A stretch of DNA of 21,961 nucleotides from JACVCK01 sp041940385 (GTDB lineage: Bacteria; Planctomycetota; Phycisphaerae; Phycisphaerales; UBA1924), in assembly GCA_041940385.1 (NCBI GenBank), contig JBGTSD010000050.1:1-21961 (forward strand), in the 5' to 3' direction. The position numbers and the translations under genes are program-made. Every line of letters begins with the position of its first letter. The stretch's first letter is position 1. Shown here piece by piece: positions 1 to 7,495 of the stretch. The notes below the pieces were generated by a model. The model was not told where the DNA came from and did no database searches. It saw nothing but the letters and a program-made list of their open reading frames with translations.

Positions 1-840
1 CTCGATCGCGTCCAGCGCGAAGTCGATGCCGCGATCGCCGACGAAGCAGTAGGCGATCTGGCGACCGGCGAGGGGGCCGTTGGAATAGGTCACGACGTGG
101 GCGTCGTGGACGTAGACACCGGAGTACGAGCCGAGGTACTGGGGCGCCGCGGGGTTCGCGACGGAGAAGATGACCATGCCGCTGGTGGGCGCGTTGGAGC
201 CGCAGAGGTAGAGCCGCGCGCTGTCGTTGTCGACGGCGAGGTTGTGGGTGGTGTTGAGGACGCCGTTGAGCGTGACGGTGTTGACGAGCGTGACGAGGCC
301 GTTGTCGATCTGCGTCATGTCGACGACCTGCAGGCCGCCGCCGCCCTCGTTGACGACGTACGCGTACGCGCCGTGCACCTTGATGTCGCCCCAGAGCGAG
401 CCGGTGTGCGGAATGATGTTCAGGACCTGCGGGTTCGCGGGGTCCGTGATCTCGACGAACGCGGCGCCGTGGCTGAGGCCCATGATGGCGTACTCGCGCC
501 CCGACGGAGACGTGTAGCCCCAGCAGTCGTTGCCGTTGTCGAAGTTGCCGAATTCCGGCAGCGAGACGCGCGACTTCAGGAGGATGTCCTGCGCCGCGAA
601 GCCCTCGAGGCCGGGCGCGTCGGGCTGTCCGATGACGGTCGCGTCGGCGCAGCCGCAGCCCGATCCGCAGCCGCACGAGGCGCCGCAGCCGCACATGTGC
701 AGGTCTTCCGGTTCACGCTCGCCGGAGTTCACGACGGGCGCGGCGCCGGCGGGATTGAACGTGGCGCCACAGAGCAGGAAAAGGCCGAGGGCGCGGGGCA
801 GCAGACCGATCGCGGCAGGCAGAAGACGCAGGTTCGACAT
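1..840 (-). CDS. choice-of-anchor B family secreted protein, N-terminal part (3' end outside window)
   Basis: My reading of the minus strand gives 280 codons from an ATG at 840 with no stop before the window edge, so the C-terminus is missing. Residues 1 to about 34 look like a signal peptide (hydrophobic stretch, then AGAA). Residues 50-64 form a cysteine cluster, C-x-C-x3-C-x-C-x3-C-x-C. From about residue 83 the sequence follows the choice-of-anchor B pattern: NDCWGYTSPSGREYA, then GLSHGAAFVEITDPANP, SLWGDIKVHGAYAYVVNE, and LQVVDM. These are LVIVD-like beta-propeller blades. The family name reflects the variable C-terminal anchors these proteins carry; the anchor used here lies outside the window. 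The ribosome binding site is weak (GAGAG about 10 bases upstream). The function is unknown beyond an exported, probably surface-attached, repeat protein. Confidence 0.85.
   Translation of the reverse strand, partial: MSNLRLLPAAIGLLPRALGLFLLCGATFNPAGAAPVVNSGEREPEDLHMCGCGASCGCGSGCGCADATVIGQPDAPGLEGFAAQDILLKSRVSLPEFGNFDNGNDCWGYTSPSGREYAIMGLSHGAAFVEITDPANPQVLNIIPHTGSLWGDIKVHGAYAYVVNEGGGGLQVVDMTQIDNGLVTLVNTVTLNGVLNTTHNLAVDNDSARLYLCGSNAPTSGMVIFSVANPAAPQYLGSYSGVYVHDAHVVTYSNGPLAGRQIAYCFVGDRGIDFALDAIE
649..693 (-). other. Cys-Gly hexapeptide repeat within the choice-of-anchor B protein
   Basis: Codons 50-64 encode cysteines at residues 50, 52, 56, 58, 62 and 64 in a regular six-residue period (CGCGAS, CGCGSG, CGCADA). 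The segment sits between the signal peptide and the propeller domain. A metal-binding or disulfide role is possible but is only inference. Confidence 0.7.
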
Positions 841-966
841 GTTTTCGGGCTCTCGGAGGTCTGGGAGGTGGAACGGGGATCCCCCACACTGATCAACGTA
901 CTCCGAGGTCCGAACAGCGGCCAGCCCGAATGGGCCAGATTCCCGGGAAAGTCCGGGCTCGACCCC

Positions 967-1785
967 TCATAGGAGGGTCAGAACGGCGATGTCGTAGATC
1001 GCGTGGACCGCCACGACGATGCCGAAGCCCCGCCAGACGTAAAGCCCGCCGAAGAAGAGCCCGGCCAGGAAGTAGAAGACCATCGCCGCCAGATCGGCCG
1101 AGGCCTGTCCCGCCGGGTCGTGGTAGATCGCGAAGGCCAGGGCGCTCACGCCGACGGCGATCAGGCCGCCGACGTGGGACTTAAGCCCCATGACGTCCAC
1201 AGCGATCAGGTGGATCAGGGCGATGCCGACGAGACGGAAGAGCAGCTCCTCGTAGAGACCCGCGCCGACTGCGATAGTCAGGCGGGCGGGGAGCGAGAGG
1301 TCCGCGAAGGTCGAGGCGCCGTCCGCCGCGGCCGCGGCGACCTCCTGGCTCGGCAGCCCCGTGGCGCGGACAACGATCTGGCCGAGCACGAGGAGCGGGA
1401 TCGTCCACGCGGCGGATTCGAGGAGCATGACCGGGATGACGGGCAGGTCGATGCGCCACTTGTCGCGCACGAGCGCGTGCCAGAGCAGCAGCACGACGAC
1501 GATGAGCACGCCGGGCAGGAAGAAGCCGCCGATGCCGAACGCGTCGAAGAAGCCGGACATGAGCCGGTGCGCGCGGATGGTCTCGACGACGCCGCTCTGC
1601 GCATCGGTCAGATAGAGGATCGAGCCGATTTCATAGAGCGCAATGAGGGGCGCGAGGAAGACGAGGATGTGGAGCGGGCGCGTGGAGAGGCGGAGGTAGG
1701 ACTCGGCGCGCGGGTCATCGACGCGTCGGGACGCCGGGCGCCGCGCTTTCGCGCGGGACGTGGTGGTTCGTTTGCTGCTGGCCAC
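967..1785 (-). CDS. CPBP family intramembrane metalloprotease (CAAX protease / ABI family)
   Basis: The product is a polytopic membrane protein of about 272 residues if it starts at the GTG at 1785. A TTG at 1797 would add four residues; neither has a good Shine-Dalgarno sequence, so the start is uncertain. The family motifs are all present: YEELLFR (motif 1, the catalytic EE pair followed by R, residues 179-184), FAIYHD (motif 2, His222) and HAIYD (motif 3, His261, Asp265). The N-terminus is short and basic, followed by about seven hydrophobic segments. Family members include Rce1-type CAAX proteases and bacteriocin self-immunity or membrane-protein processing enzymes; the substrate here cannot be deduced. 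It lies downstream of rpsT but is separated from it by a strong terminator, so it is probably transcribed on its own. Confidence 0.88.
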   Translation of the reverse strand: MASSKRTTTSRAKARRPASRRVDDPRAESYLRLSTRPLHILVFLAPLIALYEIGSILYLTDAQSGVVETIRAHRLMSGFFDAFGIGGFFLPGVLIVVVLLLWHALVRDKWRIDLPVIPVMLLESAAWTIPLLVLGQIVVRATGLPSQEVAAAAADGASTFADLSLPARLTIAVGAGLYEELLFRLVGIALIHLIAVDVMGLKSHVGGLIAVGVSALAFAIYHDPAGQASADLAAMVFYFLAGLFFGGLYVWRGFGIVVAVHAIYDIAVLTLL

Positions 1786-1830
1786 GAAGGGGCACAAGGG
1801 TAGCGGACGAGGGGGCGTGGCGTGTCGATG

Positions 1831-1862
1831 CGAAACGAAAACGCCCGCCGAATCGGCGGGCG
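1831..1862 (-). terminator. rho-independent terminator of rpsT
   Basis: A perfect 9-bp stem (cgcccgccg at 1842-1850 pairs with cggcgggcg at 1854-1862) has a 3-base loop. On the minus strand it is followed by TTTTCGTTTCG. It lies 26 bases past the rpsT stop. Confidence 0.88.
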
Positions 1863-1888
1863 CGGGGCTGGTGCAGTTGTTCGGGCGA

Positions 1889-2161
1889 TCAGGCCGTCGT
1901 CTTCTTGGCCTTGACGCGGGCGCTGAGGCGCGACTTGGTGCGGGCCGCGGCGTTCTTGTGGATGACGCCCTTGCCGGCGGCGCGATCGATGACGGCGCAC
2001 GCCTTGCGGAATTGTTCCTCGGTCTCCTTCACGCCGCCGTGGAGAAGCTTGTCCTGGAGGTCCTTGATGGCGTCCTTCATGACGCGCTTGCGCCAGCGAT
2101 TGCGGGCGCGGGCGGCTTCGTTCTGGCGGATGCGCTTGCGAGCGGAGACGGAGTGAGCCAT
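1889..2161 (-). CDS. rpsT: 30S ribosomal protein S20
   Basis: This is a 90-residue, strongly basic protein with the S20 signature: it starts MAHSVSARKRIRQNEAARAR and has the conserved NRWRKR, AGKGVIHKNAAARTKSRL and C-terminal Lys-rich run. S20 binds 16S rRNA in the body of the small subunit. The open frame continues upstream to 2275, but the ATG at 2161 gives the usual family length and is preceded by AGAGGA about 11 bases upstream, so the longer version is rejected. It is a single-gene unit with its own terminator. Confidence 0.97.
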   Translation of the reverse strand: MAHSVSARKRIRQNEAARARNRWRKRVMKDAIKDLQDKLLHGGVKETEEQFRKACAVIDRAAGKGVIHKNAAARTKSRLSARVKAKKTTA

Positions 2162-2172
2162 GAGCTGATCGA

Positions 2173-2178
2173 TCCTCT
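2173..2178 (-). promoter_or_regulatory. Shine-Dalgarno of rpsT, supporting the start at 2161
   Basis: The minus strand reads AGAGGA at 2178 to 2173, eleven bases before the ATG. It supports the 90-residue product over the upstream in-frame extension. Confidence 0.6.
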
Positions 2179-2411
2179 TGGAGCTTCGGGCGCCCTGACG
2201 GCGCTGACAACGATCTCGGCGGCCCCGCGGGTCGGAGGACCCGGGTCCGGCGGCGGGCGACAGAACGGACGTCACGACCCCGGCCGGCCCTGGGCGCCGG
2301 GGAGGGCTAAGTATGGCGACCTTCGCCGCCCGATCAAGTCCTCCGGCCTCAGGATCGCGTTCCCGACCGCTTGCCGGGGTTCGGGGGCCCGGATATTGTC
2401 GCCTTCCCCCT

Positions 2412-2485
2412 GCGGGCGTAGCTCAATTGGATAGAGCACCTGACTACGGATCAGGAGGTTAGGGGTTCGAATCCCTTCGCCCGTG
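2412..2485 (+). tRNA. tRNA-Arg (anticodon ACG)
   Basis: A full cloverleaf can be folded by hand. The acceptor GCGGGCG (2412-2418) pairs with CGCCCGT (2478-2484), with a G:U as the first pair. The D stem is GCTC/GAGC. The anticodon stem CCTGA/TCAGG encloses the loop CTACGGA, with anticodon ACG at 2446-2448. The variable loop is AGGTT, and the T arm is AGGGG-TTCGAAT-CCCTT. The discriminator base is G2485 and CCA is not encoded. A34 is expected to be edited to inosine by TadA to read CGU/CGC/CGA; that is family knowledge. Confidence 0.96.
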
Positions 2486-2532
2486 TTGCCGGCCGGCAGG
2501 TCCGGCGGCTGAGCCCCCGGGGCCAACCGCCG

Positions 2533-4491
2533 CTACCGGGCGCCCTTCGCCACGTTGAAGAACGACACGACCTCGTTGAGGTCGGCGAAGTCGACCCGTC
2601 CATCGCGGTTCAGGTCGCCCTCGAGGCCATCGGCGACGACGTTGAAGTTGCCGAGGACGATGTTAAGGTCGGCGAAGTCCACGAGGCCGTCGCCGTTGAC
2701 GTCGCCGAGTCGGCCGGGATGCAGGACGAGACGCGGGCCGCGTTGTTGGGGGTCGTTGGCCGAGTAGACCTGGAGCGCGTTCGTGAGCGTGGGCGGCGGC
2801 TCACCGGCGTCCGCGGTGACGGCGAGGTAGATCTGCCCGCCGACGAGCCATTCGTAGATGATCTGGGCAGGGATCGACGCCGGGATCTCAAACGTGATCA
2901 CATCTCCGGCGTCCGAGGCGCCGGCTTCGTTTCCGGTGATGCGCCCAAGCTTCGGCAGCGGCGCGGGCGTGCTGTCGATGATGTCCCAAGTCTCTTCGCC
3001 AAAACCGCGATCGAGAAAGCGGATGTAGACATCGCCCGCGGGAAACTCCCACGTGTCCGAGGCGAGTTCGAGCGTCATCGTCGCGCCGCCCCAGCGAAAC
3101 TGCGGCGCCAGCGCCGGCACGTCCCACGCGATGTACGCGTGCGACCAGAGCATGTCCGTCGGCGGCGGGCCGGGGAAGCCGGCCGGATTCAGATCAAGGC
3201 CGTTCGCGCCCCAGACGCTGAGCACCGGATTGAACGCGGGATCGGAGGCAAGCGGCGAGACCCAGATGTCGTCGTCGGCCAGGCCGAGCGTCATGTCGAA
3301 CTCGGATGTTCCCATCTGAGCGAAGAACGGCCCCTGTGCGAAGCCGCCCGTGATCGTCGCGATGCGGCCGCCTGTCCCGTTCGCCGCGCCCGGCGTGAAC
3401 CCGATGAAGCGGCTTCGAATCGTCTCGATCGCCGCGGCGTTCGTCACGTCGGGCACGAGATCGATGTGGATCACGCGATTGAAGTCGCCGTCGGTCTCGC
3501 CGCCGACCGTGATCGCCGCGGCGTAGGGCCCGCCGGGCAGGCCGTCGAGAAACGACTGCAGCGATTCGGCGCCGTTACCCGCGCCGGACGAGGCGACCCG
3601 CAGATCGACCGCGGCGGACAACTGCGACGGCAGGGTGTCGCCGGGATTCTCCGCTGAGTCGTCCACGAGTTGCTGGCGCGCCAGCACGCGAATCTCCGGG
3701 ATGAACGTCGGGCTTGGGCCGGTGGAGGCGTGCAGGGCGACAGCGGGCGTTCCGTTGCGCTGGATGCAGCCCCACTCGGTCACGACATTCGGCACGCCAT
3801 CGGAGTCGGTGTCCATCGCGACGAGGAACGTGTTGAGCGCGCTGTTGAAGCGGTAGTTATTGGCGTTGAGCGGTCCTGCACCATCGGGATCAACGTCCCA
3901 GAACTGCGTGAACGGGATCGAGACGCCGGAGGCGAGCGCGGTGGCCGTCACTTTCGAATCCGCGTCGAGCGCGGGGGCGCCGGCGAAGGCCAGCGTGACA
4001 TATGTCACGCCTTCAAAGCCTAGATCGCTGATGTGGTCCATCAGGTCTGCGATCGTGCTTCCAATGGCGTCAATATCGCTGGAGCGAACGAGCAGAATGA
4101 ACGACCCGGCGCTGTCAGCGTCGACATCAGCGTCTAGGTGCGCCACGAGGTGGAGCGCGCCATCATTGTCGTACTGCGCGAAATTCGGGACGACGGCGCG
4201 GCTCCGATGGCGCACACCTCCGCCCGAGGCCGTCTCGACCGTCAGCGACGAGTTCGCCCCGGCGCCGCCGTCGAGCGTGCCGGAGAGCGTCGTCGAGACG
4301 TTGGTGTTGACGACCTCGCGCGGATAGAGAAACGTCGCGACGACCGAGTTATCCGACGTCGGGATCGACGCCGACGACGGGCCGCCGTTGAGCTGTGCGA
4401 GCGTGAGGTTGAACGCGGACGCGGCCGGCGCGCAGACGATCGCCGCGAACACGCACGATGACTTCACCACGGACTGCATGCTGATCCCCAT
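2533..4491 (-). CDS. large secreted protein with C-terminal dockerin type I repeat pair, function unknown
   Basis: The frame is open to 4548, but the ATGs at 4491 (MGIS, with GGAGGGG upstream) and 4479 (MQSVVKSS) give a proper signal peptide ending near APAASA; I use 4491, giving 652 residues. The middle is acidic, rich in Asp, Gly and Ala, and matches no enzyme I recognise. One DTDSDGVPN loop resembles a calcium-binding thrombospondin type 3 motif. The segment before the tail (about residues 460-590, ending RGPRLVL) has the look of a beta-sandwich or DNRLRE-like module, at low confidence. Residues 596-652 are two dockerin-type EF-hand loops, GDVNGDGLVDFADLN and GDLNRDGRVDFADLN. No transmembrane anchor follows. 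It is divergent from the LemA operon and probably an exported, cell-surface or matrix protein. Confidence 0.85.
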   Translation of the reverse strand: MGISMQSVVKSSCVFAAIVCAPAASAFNLTLAQLNGGPSSASIPTSDNSVVATFLYPREVVNTNVSTTLSGTLDGGAGANSSLTVETASGGGVRHRSRAVVPNFAQYDNDGALHLVAHLDADVDADSAGSFILLVRSSDIDAIGSTIADLMDHISDLGFEGVTYVTLAFAGAPALDADSKVTATALASGVSIPFTQFWDVDPDGAGPLNANNYRFNSALNTFLVAMDTDSDGVPNVVTEWGCIQRNGTPAVALHASTGPSPTFIPEIRVLARQQLVDDSAENPGDTLPSQLSAAVDLRVASSGAGNGAESLQSFLDGLPGGPYAAAITVGGETDGDFNRVIHIDLVPDVTNAAAIETIRSRFIGFTPGAANGTGGRIATITGGFAQGPFFAQMGTSEFDMTLGLADDDIWVSPLASDPAFNPVLSVWGANGLDLNPAGFPGPPPTDMLWSHAYIAWDVPALAPQFRWGGATMTLELASDTWEFPAGDVYIRFLDRGFGEETWDIIDSTPAPLPKLGRITGNEAGASDAGDVITFEIPASIPAQIIYEWLVGGQIYLAVTADAGEPPPTLTNALQVYSANDPQQRGPRLVLHPGRLGDVNGDGLVDFADLNIVLGNFNVVADGLEGDLNRDGRVDFADLNEVVSFFNVAKGAR

Positions 4492-4520
4492 TGGAAGAAA
4501 CCCCTCCACCCGGTTCACGA

Positions 4521-4548
4521 ATGCTACCATCGATCCCGGTGTGCACAA
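4521..4548 (-). promoter_or_regulatory. possible sigma-70-like promoter for the 2533-4491 gene
   Basis: The minus strand has TTGTGC (4548-4543), a 16-base spacer and TAGCAT (4526-4521), about 30 bases before the ATG at 4491. The matches are partial (3/6 and 4/6), so this is tentative. Confidence 0.28.
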
Positions 4549-4607
4549 TCATCCAAGGGACTGATTGGGCGTGATTCCGCTCGTGGGTCGCCAGAGTCGA
4601 GGGACCG

Positions 4608-5186
4608 ATGACCGGCGAAATGGCGTTGATCCTGATCGGACTGCTGCTCCTCGGCGTGCTCGCGTGGGCGGTGTGGACGTTCAACCGGCTGGTGTCGCTC
4701 GGCGCCCGGGCCGACGGGGCGTGGTCCGATGTGGACGTGCAGCTCCGCAAGCGCTGGGACCTTGTGCCGCGGCTGGTCGAGACGGTGTCGGGATACGCGG
4801 CCCATGAGCGCTTGACCCTCGAGGACGTCGCCGCGGCGCGATCGGCGGCGGTCGCGGCGGAGGGGCCGGAGCGTCAGGCGGGCGCGGAGAGCCGGCTCAA
4901 CCAGGGCTTCGCGCGTCTCTTCGCGCTGGCGGAGGCGTACCCGGATCTCAAGGCCGATCGGCTGTTCCGCTCGCTGCACGATCAGTTGATCGACGTCGAG
5001 GACGACCTGGAATCGGCGCGCCGGTACTACAACGCCGTGGTGCGCGATCTGAACACGCTGGTCGAGCAGTTCCCGTCGATGGTCGTGGCGCGCGGGACGG
5101 GGCGCGCGAAGCGGGCGTTCTTCGAGCTGACGGACCTCGAGGCGGCCGGCGTGCCGCGCGTGCGGTTTGACGGGGGCGCATCGTGA
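4608..5186 (+). CDS. LemA family protein
   Basis: The product is 192 residues with one N-terminal membrane helix (about residues 5-25) and a helical extracytoplasmic or cytoplasmic body. The LemA signature runs from residue 44: VQLRKRWDLVPRLVETV, then SGYAAHERLTLEDVAAAR. Later come the typical ALAEAYPDLKA and LHDQLIDVEDDLESARRYYN segments. The start at 4608 has GAGGGA five bases upstream. LemA proteins are widespread and of unclear function; they are commonly encoded next to DUF2207 or TPM-domain membrane proteins, as here. The stop overlaps the GTG start of the next gene by four bases (GTGA), indicating translational coupling. Confidence 0.93.
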   Translation: MTGEMALILIGLLLLGVLAWAVWTFNRLVSLGARADGAWSDVDVQLRKRWDLVPRLVETVSGYAAHERLTLEDVAAARSAAVAAEGPERQAGAESRLNQGFARLFALAEAYPDLKADRLFRSLHDQLIDVEDDLESARRYYNAVVRDLNTLVEQFPSMVVARGTGRAKRAFFELTDLEAAGVPRVRFDGGAS

Positions 5187-6916
5187 CCCGGGCGCTCGCG
5201 CTCATGCTCTCGCTCCTCGCGGCGTTCGCGGCGAGCGCCCAGCGTCTCGACTGGGAGATTGACTCCTTCGACGTCGAGATCGTCGTGCACGACGACGCCT
5301 CGCTCGACGTGACGGAGCGCATCGTCGCCGACTTCACCCGCGATCCGCACCGGGGCATCTTCCGCGAGATCCCCCACCGCTATCGGCGTTCGGGGTCAGA
5401 TTTCGCGATGCGGCTAGACATCGTGTCCATCGAGGATGAATCCGGACGAGCGCATCCGTACGTCGCCGAGCAGCGCGGCGACGCGATCTGGATCCGCATC
5501 GGGCGCGCGGACGTCTGGCTCGATCGGCGCGTGACGTACGTCATTACCTATCGCGTCGAGCGGGGCCTGCTCTCGTTCGACACGCACGATGAGCTGTACT
5601 GGAACGCGACCGGAACGGCGTGGCCGATCCCGATCGAGCGGGCGACGTGCACGGTGACGCTGCCGCAGGGCGTGCAGACGCTCGACGTCCGTGCGCAATC
5701 GTTCGTCGGGCCCTACGGAAGCTCGGCGCTGGGTCCGGAGCCGACGATCGAGCGCGACGCGGTGCGGTTCGATGCGGGGCGAGCGCTGCGAGCGCGCGAG
5801 GGCATGACCATCGCGCTCGCCTGGCCGCCGGGGCACGTCGAGCACCCCGGGTTCGCCGCGCGGGTGTGGTGGTTCGTCGAGGACAACTGGATCGTCATCA
5901 TCCCGCTGATCACAGGCGCGCTGGGCCTGCTCGTCTGGCGTCAGTTCGGGCGCGATCGCGGCCATCCGGCGCCGGTCGTCGTGCACTATGACCCGCCTGA
6001 GGAACTCAGCCCCATCGAGGTCGGCGCGCTGGTGGACGAGCGGCTCCAGACCAGCGACGTCGTCGCGTCGATCGTCGGCCTCGCGGTGCGCGGCTACATC
6101 CACATCGGCGCGTCGGACAAGGACCACGTCCGGATCAAGCGCACCCGTGCCGCGGACGATCGGCTGAATCCGGTGCAGAAGATCGTGTACGAAGGCCTTC
6201 TTGGCGACGAAGACGAGGTCGCGCTCGAGGACCTGAAGCACAAGTTCTACGTGCACCTGCCGAAGATCCGCGACAAGGCGTACAAGATGCTCCGCCGTCG
6301 GGGCCTCTTTAGCAGCGATCCGAACCACGTTCGCGCGATGTGGGTCGTGCTGGGGATTCTGTTCGCGGTCGGCGTCGGGCTGACGGCGCTCATGCTCGGA
6401 AAGAAGGGCGTGTTCGCGCCGGCGCCGCTCATCATCGCGGGCGTGCTCACGGCGCCGCAGGTGTTGATGCTCGCGCCATTCATGCCGCGCAAGACAGCGA
6501 AGGGTCGGCGGACGCTGGAGCACGTGCGCGGGCTGGAGGAGTTCATCCAGCGCGCAGAGCTGCCGATGATCGACGCGCGGCTGCGCCAGGCGCAGTTCGA
6601 GGATCTGCTGCCGTACGCGATGGCGCTGGGACTGGCGAGCGAATGGGCGGCGAAGTTCGACGGGCTGTTCACGCCGGATCCTTCGTGGTACCGCGCCGAC
6701 ACGAGCCCGGCGTCGACGGGTGCGCTGGTGACGATGCTCGGACACACGGGAAGAACGATGACCGGTGCGCTCGCGTCGATGCCGCGGTCGTCGGGCGGCG
6801 GCGGGAGCGGCGGCGGTGGCGGCTGGAGCAGCGGCGGTTTCGGCGGCGGCGGATCGGGCTTCTCGGGAGGGTTTTCCGGGGGCGGCGGCGGAGGCGGAGG
6901 CGGCGGGGGCTGGTGA
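5183..6916 (+). CDS. DUF2207 domain-containing membrane protein with Gly-rich tail
   Basis: This 577-residue protein starts with GTG inside the LemA stop. Residues 1-20 are a signal peptide (AFAASAQ). Residues 21 to about 220 are the extracytoplasmic DUF2207 domain, with features such as DVTERIVADF, HRGIFREIPHRYR, GRADVWLDRRVTYVITYRV and LYWNATGTAWPIPI. Membrane helices follow at about 235-253, 385-405 and 411-433. The cytoplasmic middle contains PPEELSPIEVGALVD and VVASIVGLAVRGYI, which are conserved in the family. The last 41 residues (537-577) are almost only Gly and Ser with a terminal Trp. Such Gly-rich tails are common in this family. The pairing with LemA suggests a membrane complex, but the biochemical role is unknown. 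Confidence 0.92.
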   Translation: MTRALALMLSLLAAFAASAQRLDWEIDSFDVEIVVHDDASLDVTERIVADFTRDPHRGIFREIPHRYRRSGSDFAMRLDIVSIEDESGRAHPYVAEQRGDAIWIRIGRADVWLDRRVTYVITYRVERGLLSFDTHDELYWNATGTAWPIPIERATCTVTLPQGVQTLDVRAQSFVGPYGSSALGPEPTIERDAVRFDAGRALRAREGMTIALAWPPGHVEHPGFAARVWWFVEDNWIVIIPLITGALGLLVWRQFGRDRGHPAPVVVHYDPPEELSPIEVGALVDERLQTSDVVASIVGLAVRGYIHIGASDKDHVRIKRTRAADDRLNPVQKIVYEGLLGDEDEVALEDLKHKFYVHLPKIRDKAYKMLRRRGLFSSDPNHVRAMWVVLGILFAVGVGLTALMLGKKGVFAPAPLIIAGVLTAPQVLMLAPFMPRKTAKGRRTLEHVRGLEEFIQRAELPMIDARLRQAQFEDLLPYAMALGLASEWAAKFDGLFTPDPSWYRADTSPASTGALVTMLGHTGRTMTGALASMPRSSGGGGSGGGGGWSSGGFGGGGSGFSGGFSGGGGGGGGGGGW

Positions 6917-6978
6917 GCGTGAACCGGGGCGCGCGGTTTGCGCACGAGCGAATTCATACGAAGAATCGACTTTGGCTC

Positions 6979-7013
6979 TTCAACTCGCGCCGCGCCGTCG
7001 CTAGGCTGCGCGC
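6979..7013 (+). promoter_or_regulatory. possible promoter giving a leaderless transcript
   Basis: TTCAAC (6979-6984), a 17-base spacer and TAGGCT (7002-7007) end six bases before the ATG at 7014, and no Shine-Dalgarno is visible. TAGGCT fits a TANNNT -10 element placed as in leaderless genes of GC-rich bacteria. The -35 match is poor. Confidence 0.3.
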
Positions 7014-7397
7014 ATGGACACCACCCAAGTCGCTCATCGTCTGACCGAGCTCTGCGCCAAAGGTCAGTACCACGAAGCCATGCAGGAGCTGTACGCAGAC
7101 GACGCCTGCCACGTCGAGGCGATGGAGATGCCGGGATCACCCTACAAGCGCGTCATGAAGGGCAAACCCGAGCTGCTGAAGATGAGCGAGCACTTCAGCA
7201 AGGTCAACGTCGTGCACGACGCCTCCTGCAGCAAGCCGCTGGTCAACGGTGATCAGTTCGTGTGCGAAATGAAGATGGACGTCACCATGGGCGACGGCCC
7301 GATGAAGGGCCAGCGCATGGAGATGGCCGAGACCTGCCTCTACACCGTCAAGAGCGGCAAGATCTCTGAGGCGAAGTTCTTCTACGGCGGGTGCTGA
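7014..7397 (+). CDS. SnoaL-like / NTF2-fold family protein
   Basis: The product is 127 residues, soluble, with no signal peptide. The layout fits the SnoaL-like cone fold: an N-terminal helix (TTQVAHRLTELCAKGQYHEAMQELYADDA), then KGKPELLKMSEHFSK, followed by strands such as VNGDQFVCEMKMDVTM and ETCLYTVKSGKISEAKFFYG. Proteins of this fold are either small isomerases or ligand-binding proteins; no catalytic assignment is possible here. It is Met-rich (11 or so Met) and has four Cys. There is no clear Shine-Dalgarno. It is separated from the DUF2207 gene by about 97 bases and ends before a strong terminator, so it may be a single-gene unit. Confidence 0.78.
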   Translation: MDTTQVAHRLTELCAKGQYHEAMQELYADDACHVEAMEMPGSPYKRVMKGKPELLKMSEHFSKVNVVHDASCSKPLVNGDQFVCEMKMDVTMGDGPMKGQRMEMAETCLYTVKSGKISEAKFFYGGC

Positions 7398-7427
7398 GCG
7401 TCCGCGATCACGATGGCATCACAACGA

Positions 7428-7463
7428 ACAACGCCGCACGCTGAGGAGCGTGCGGCGTTGTTG
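7428..7463. terminator. strong bidirectional terminator hairpin
   Basis: A perfect 16-bp stem (aacaacgccgcacgct at 7428-7443, loop gagg, partner at 7448-7463) lies between two convergent genes. The arm ends in GTTGTTGTT on the plus strand and in the same bases on the minus strand, so it can serve both genes. Confidence 0.85.
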
Positions 7464-7495
7464 TTGCTCAGTGCTTCGATCGCTCGACGCCTCGC

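Noticed and set aside
97..972. 291-residue open frame on the plus strand
   Set aside because: It is antisense to the choice-of-anchor B gene, whose minus-strand frame reads cleanly through to the window edge with family motifs.
2162..2411. 250-base gap between rpsT and the tRNA
   Set aside because: It must hold the promoters of both, but I could not pick out convincing -35/-10 pairs, and the open frames across it have no supporting start signals.
2487..2498. Palindrome TGCCGGCCGGCA just after the tRNA, considered as a terminator or protein site
   Set aside because: It has no T-run and no loop, and such GC palindromes are expected by chance at this base composition.
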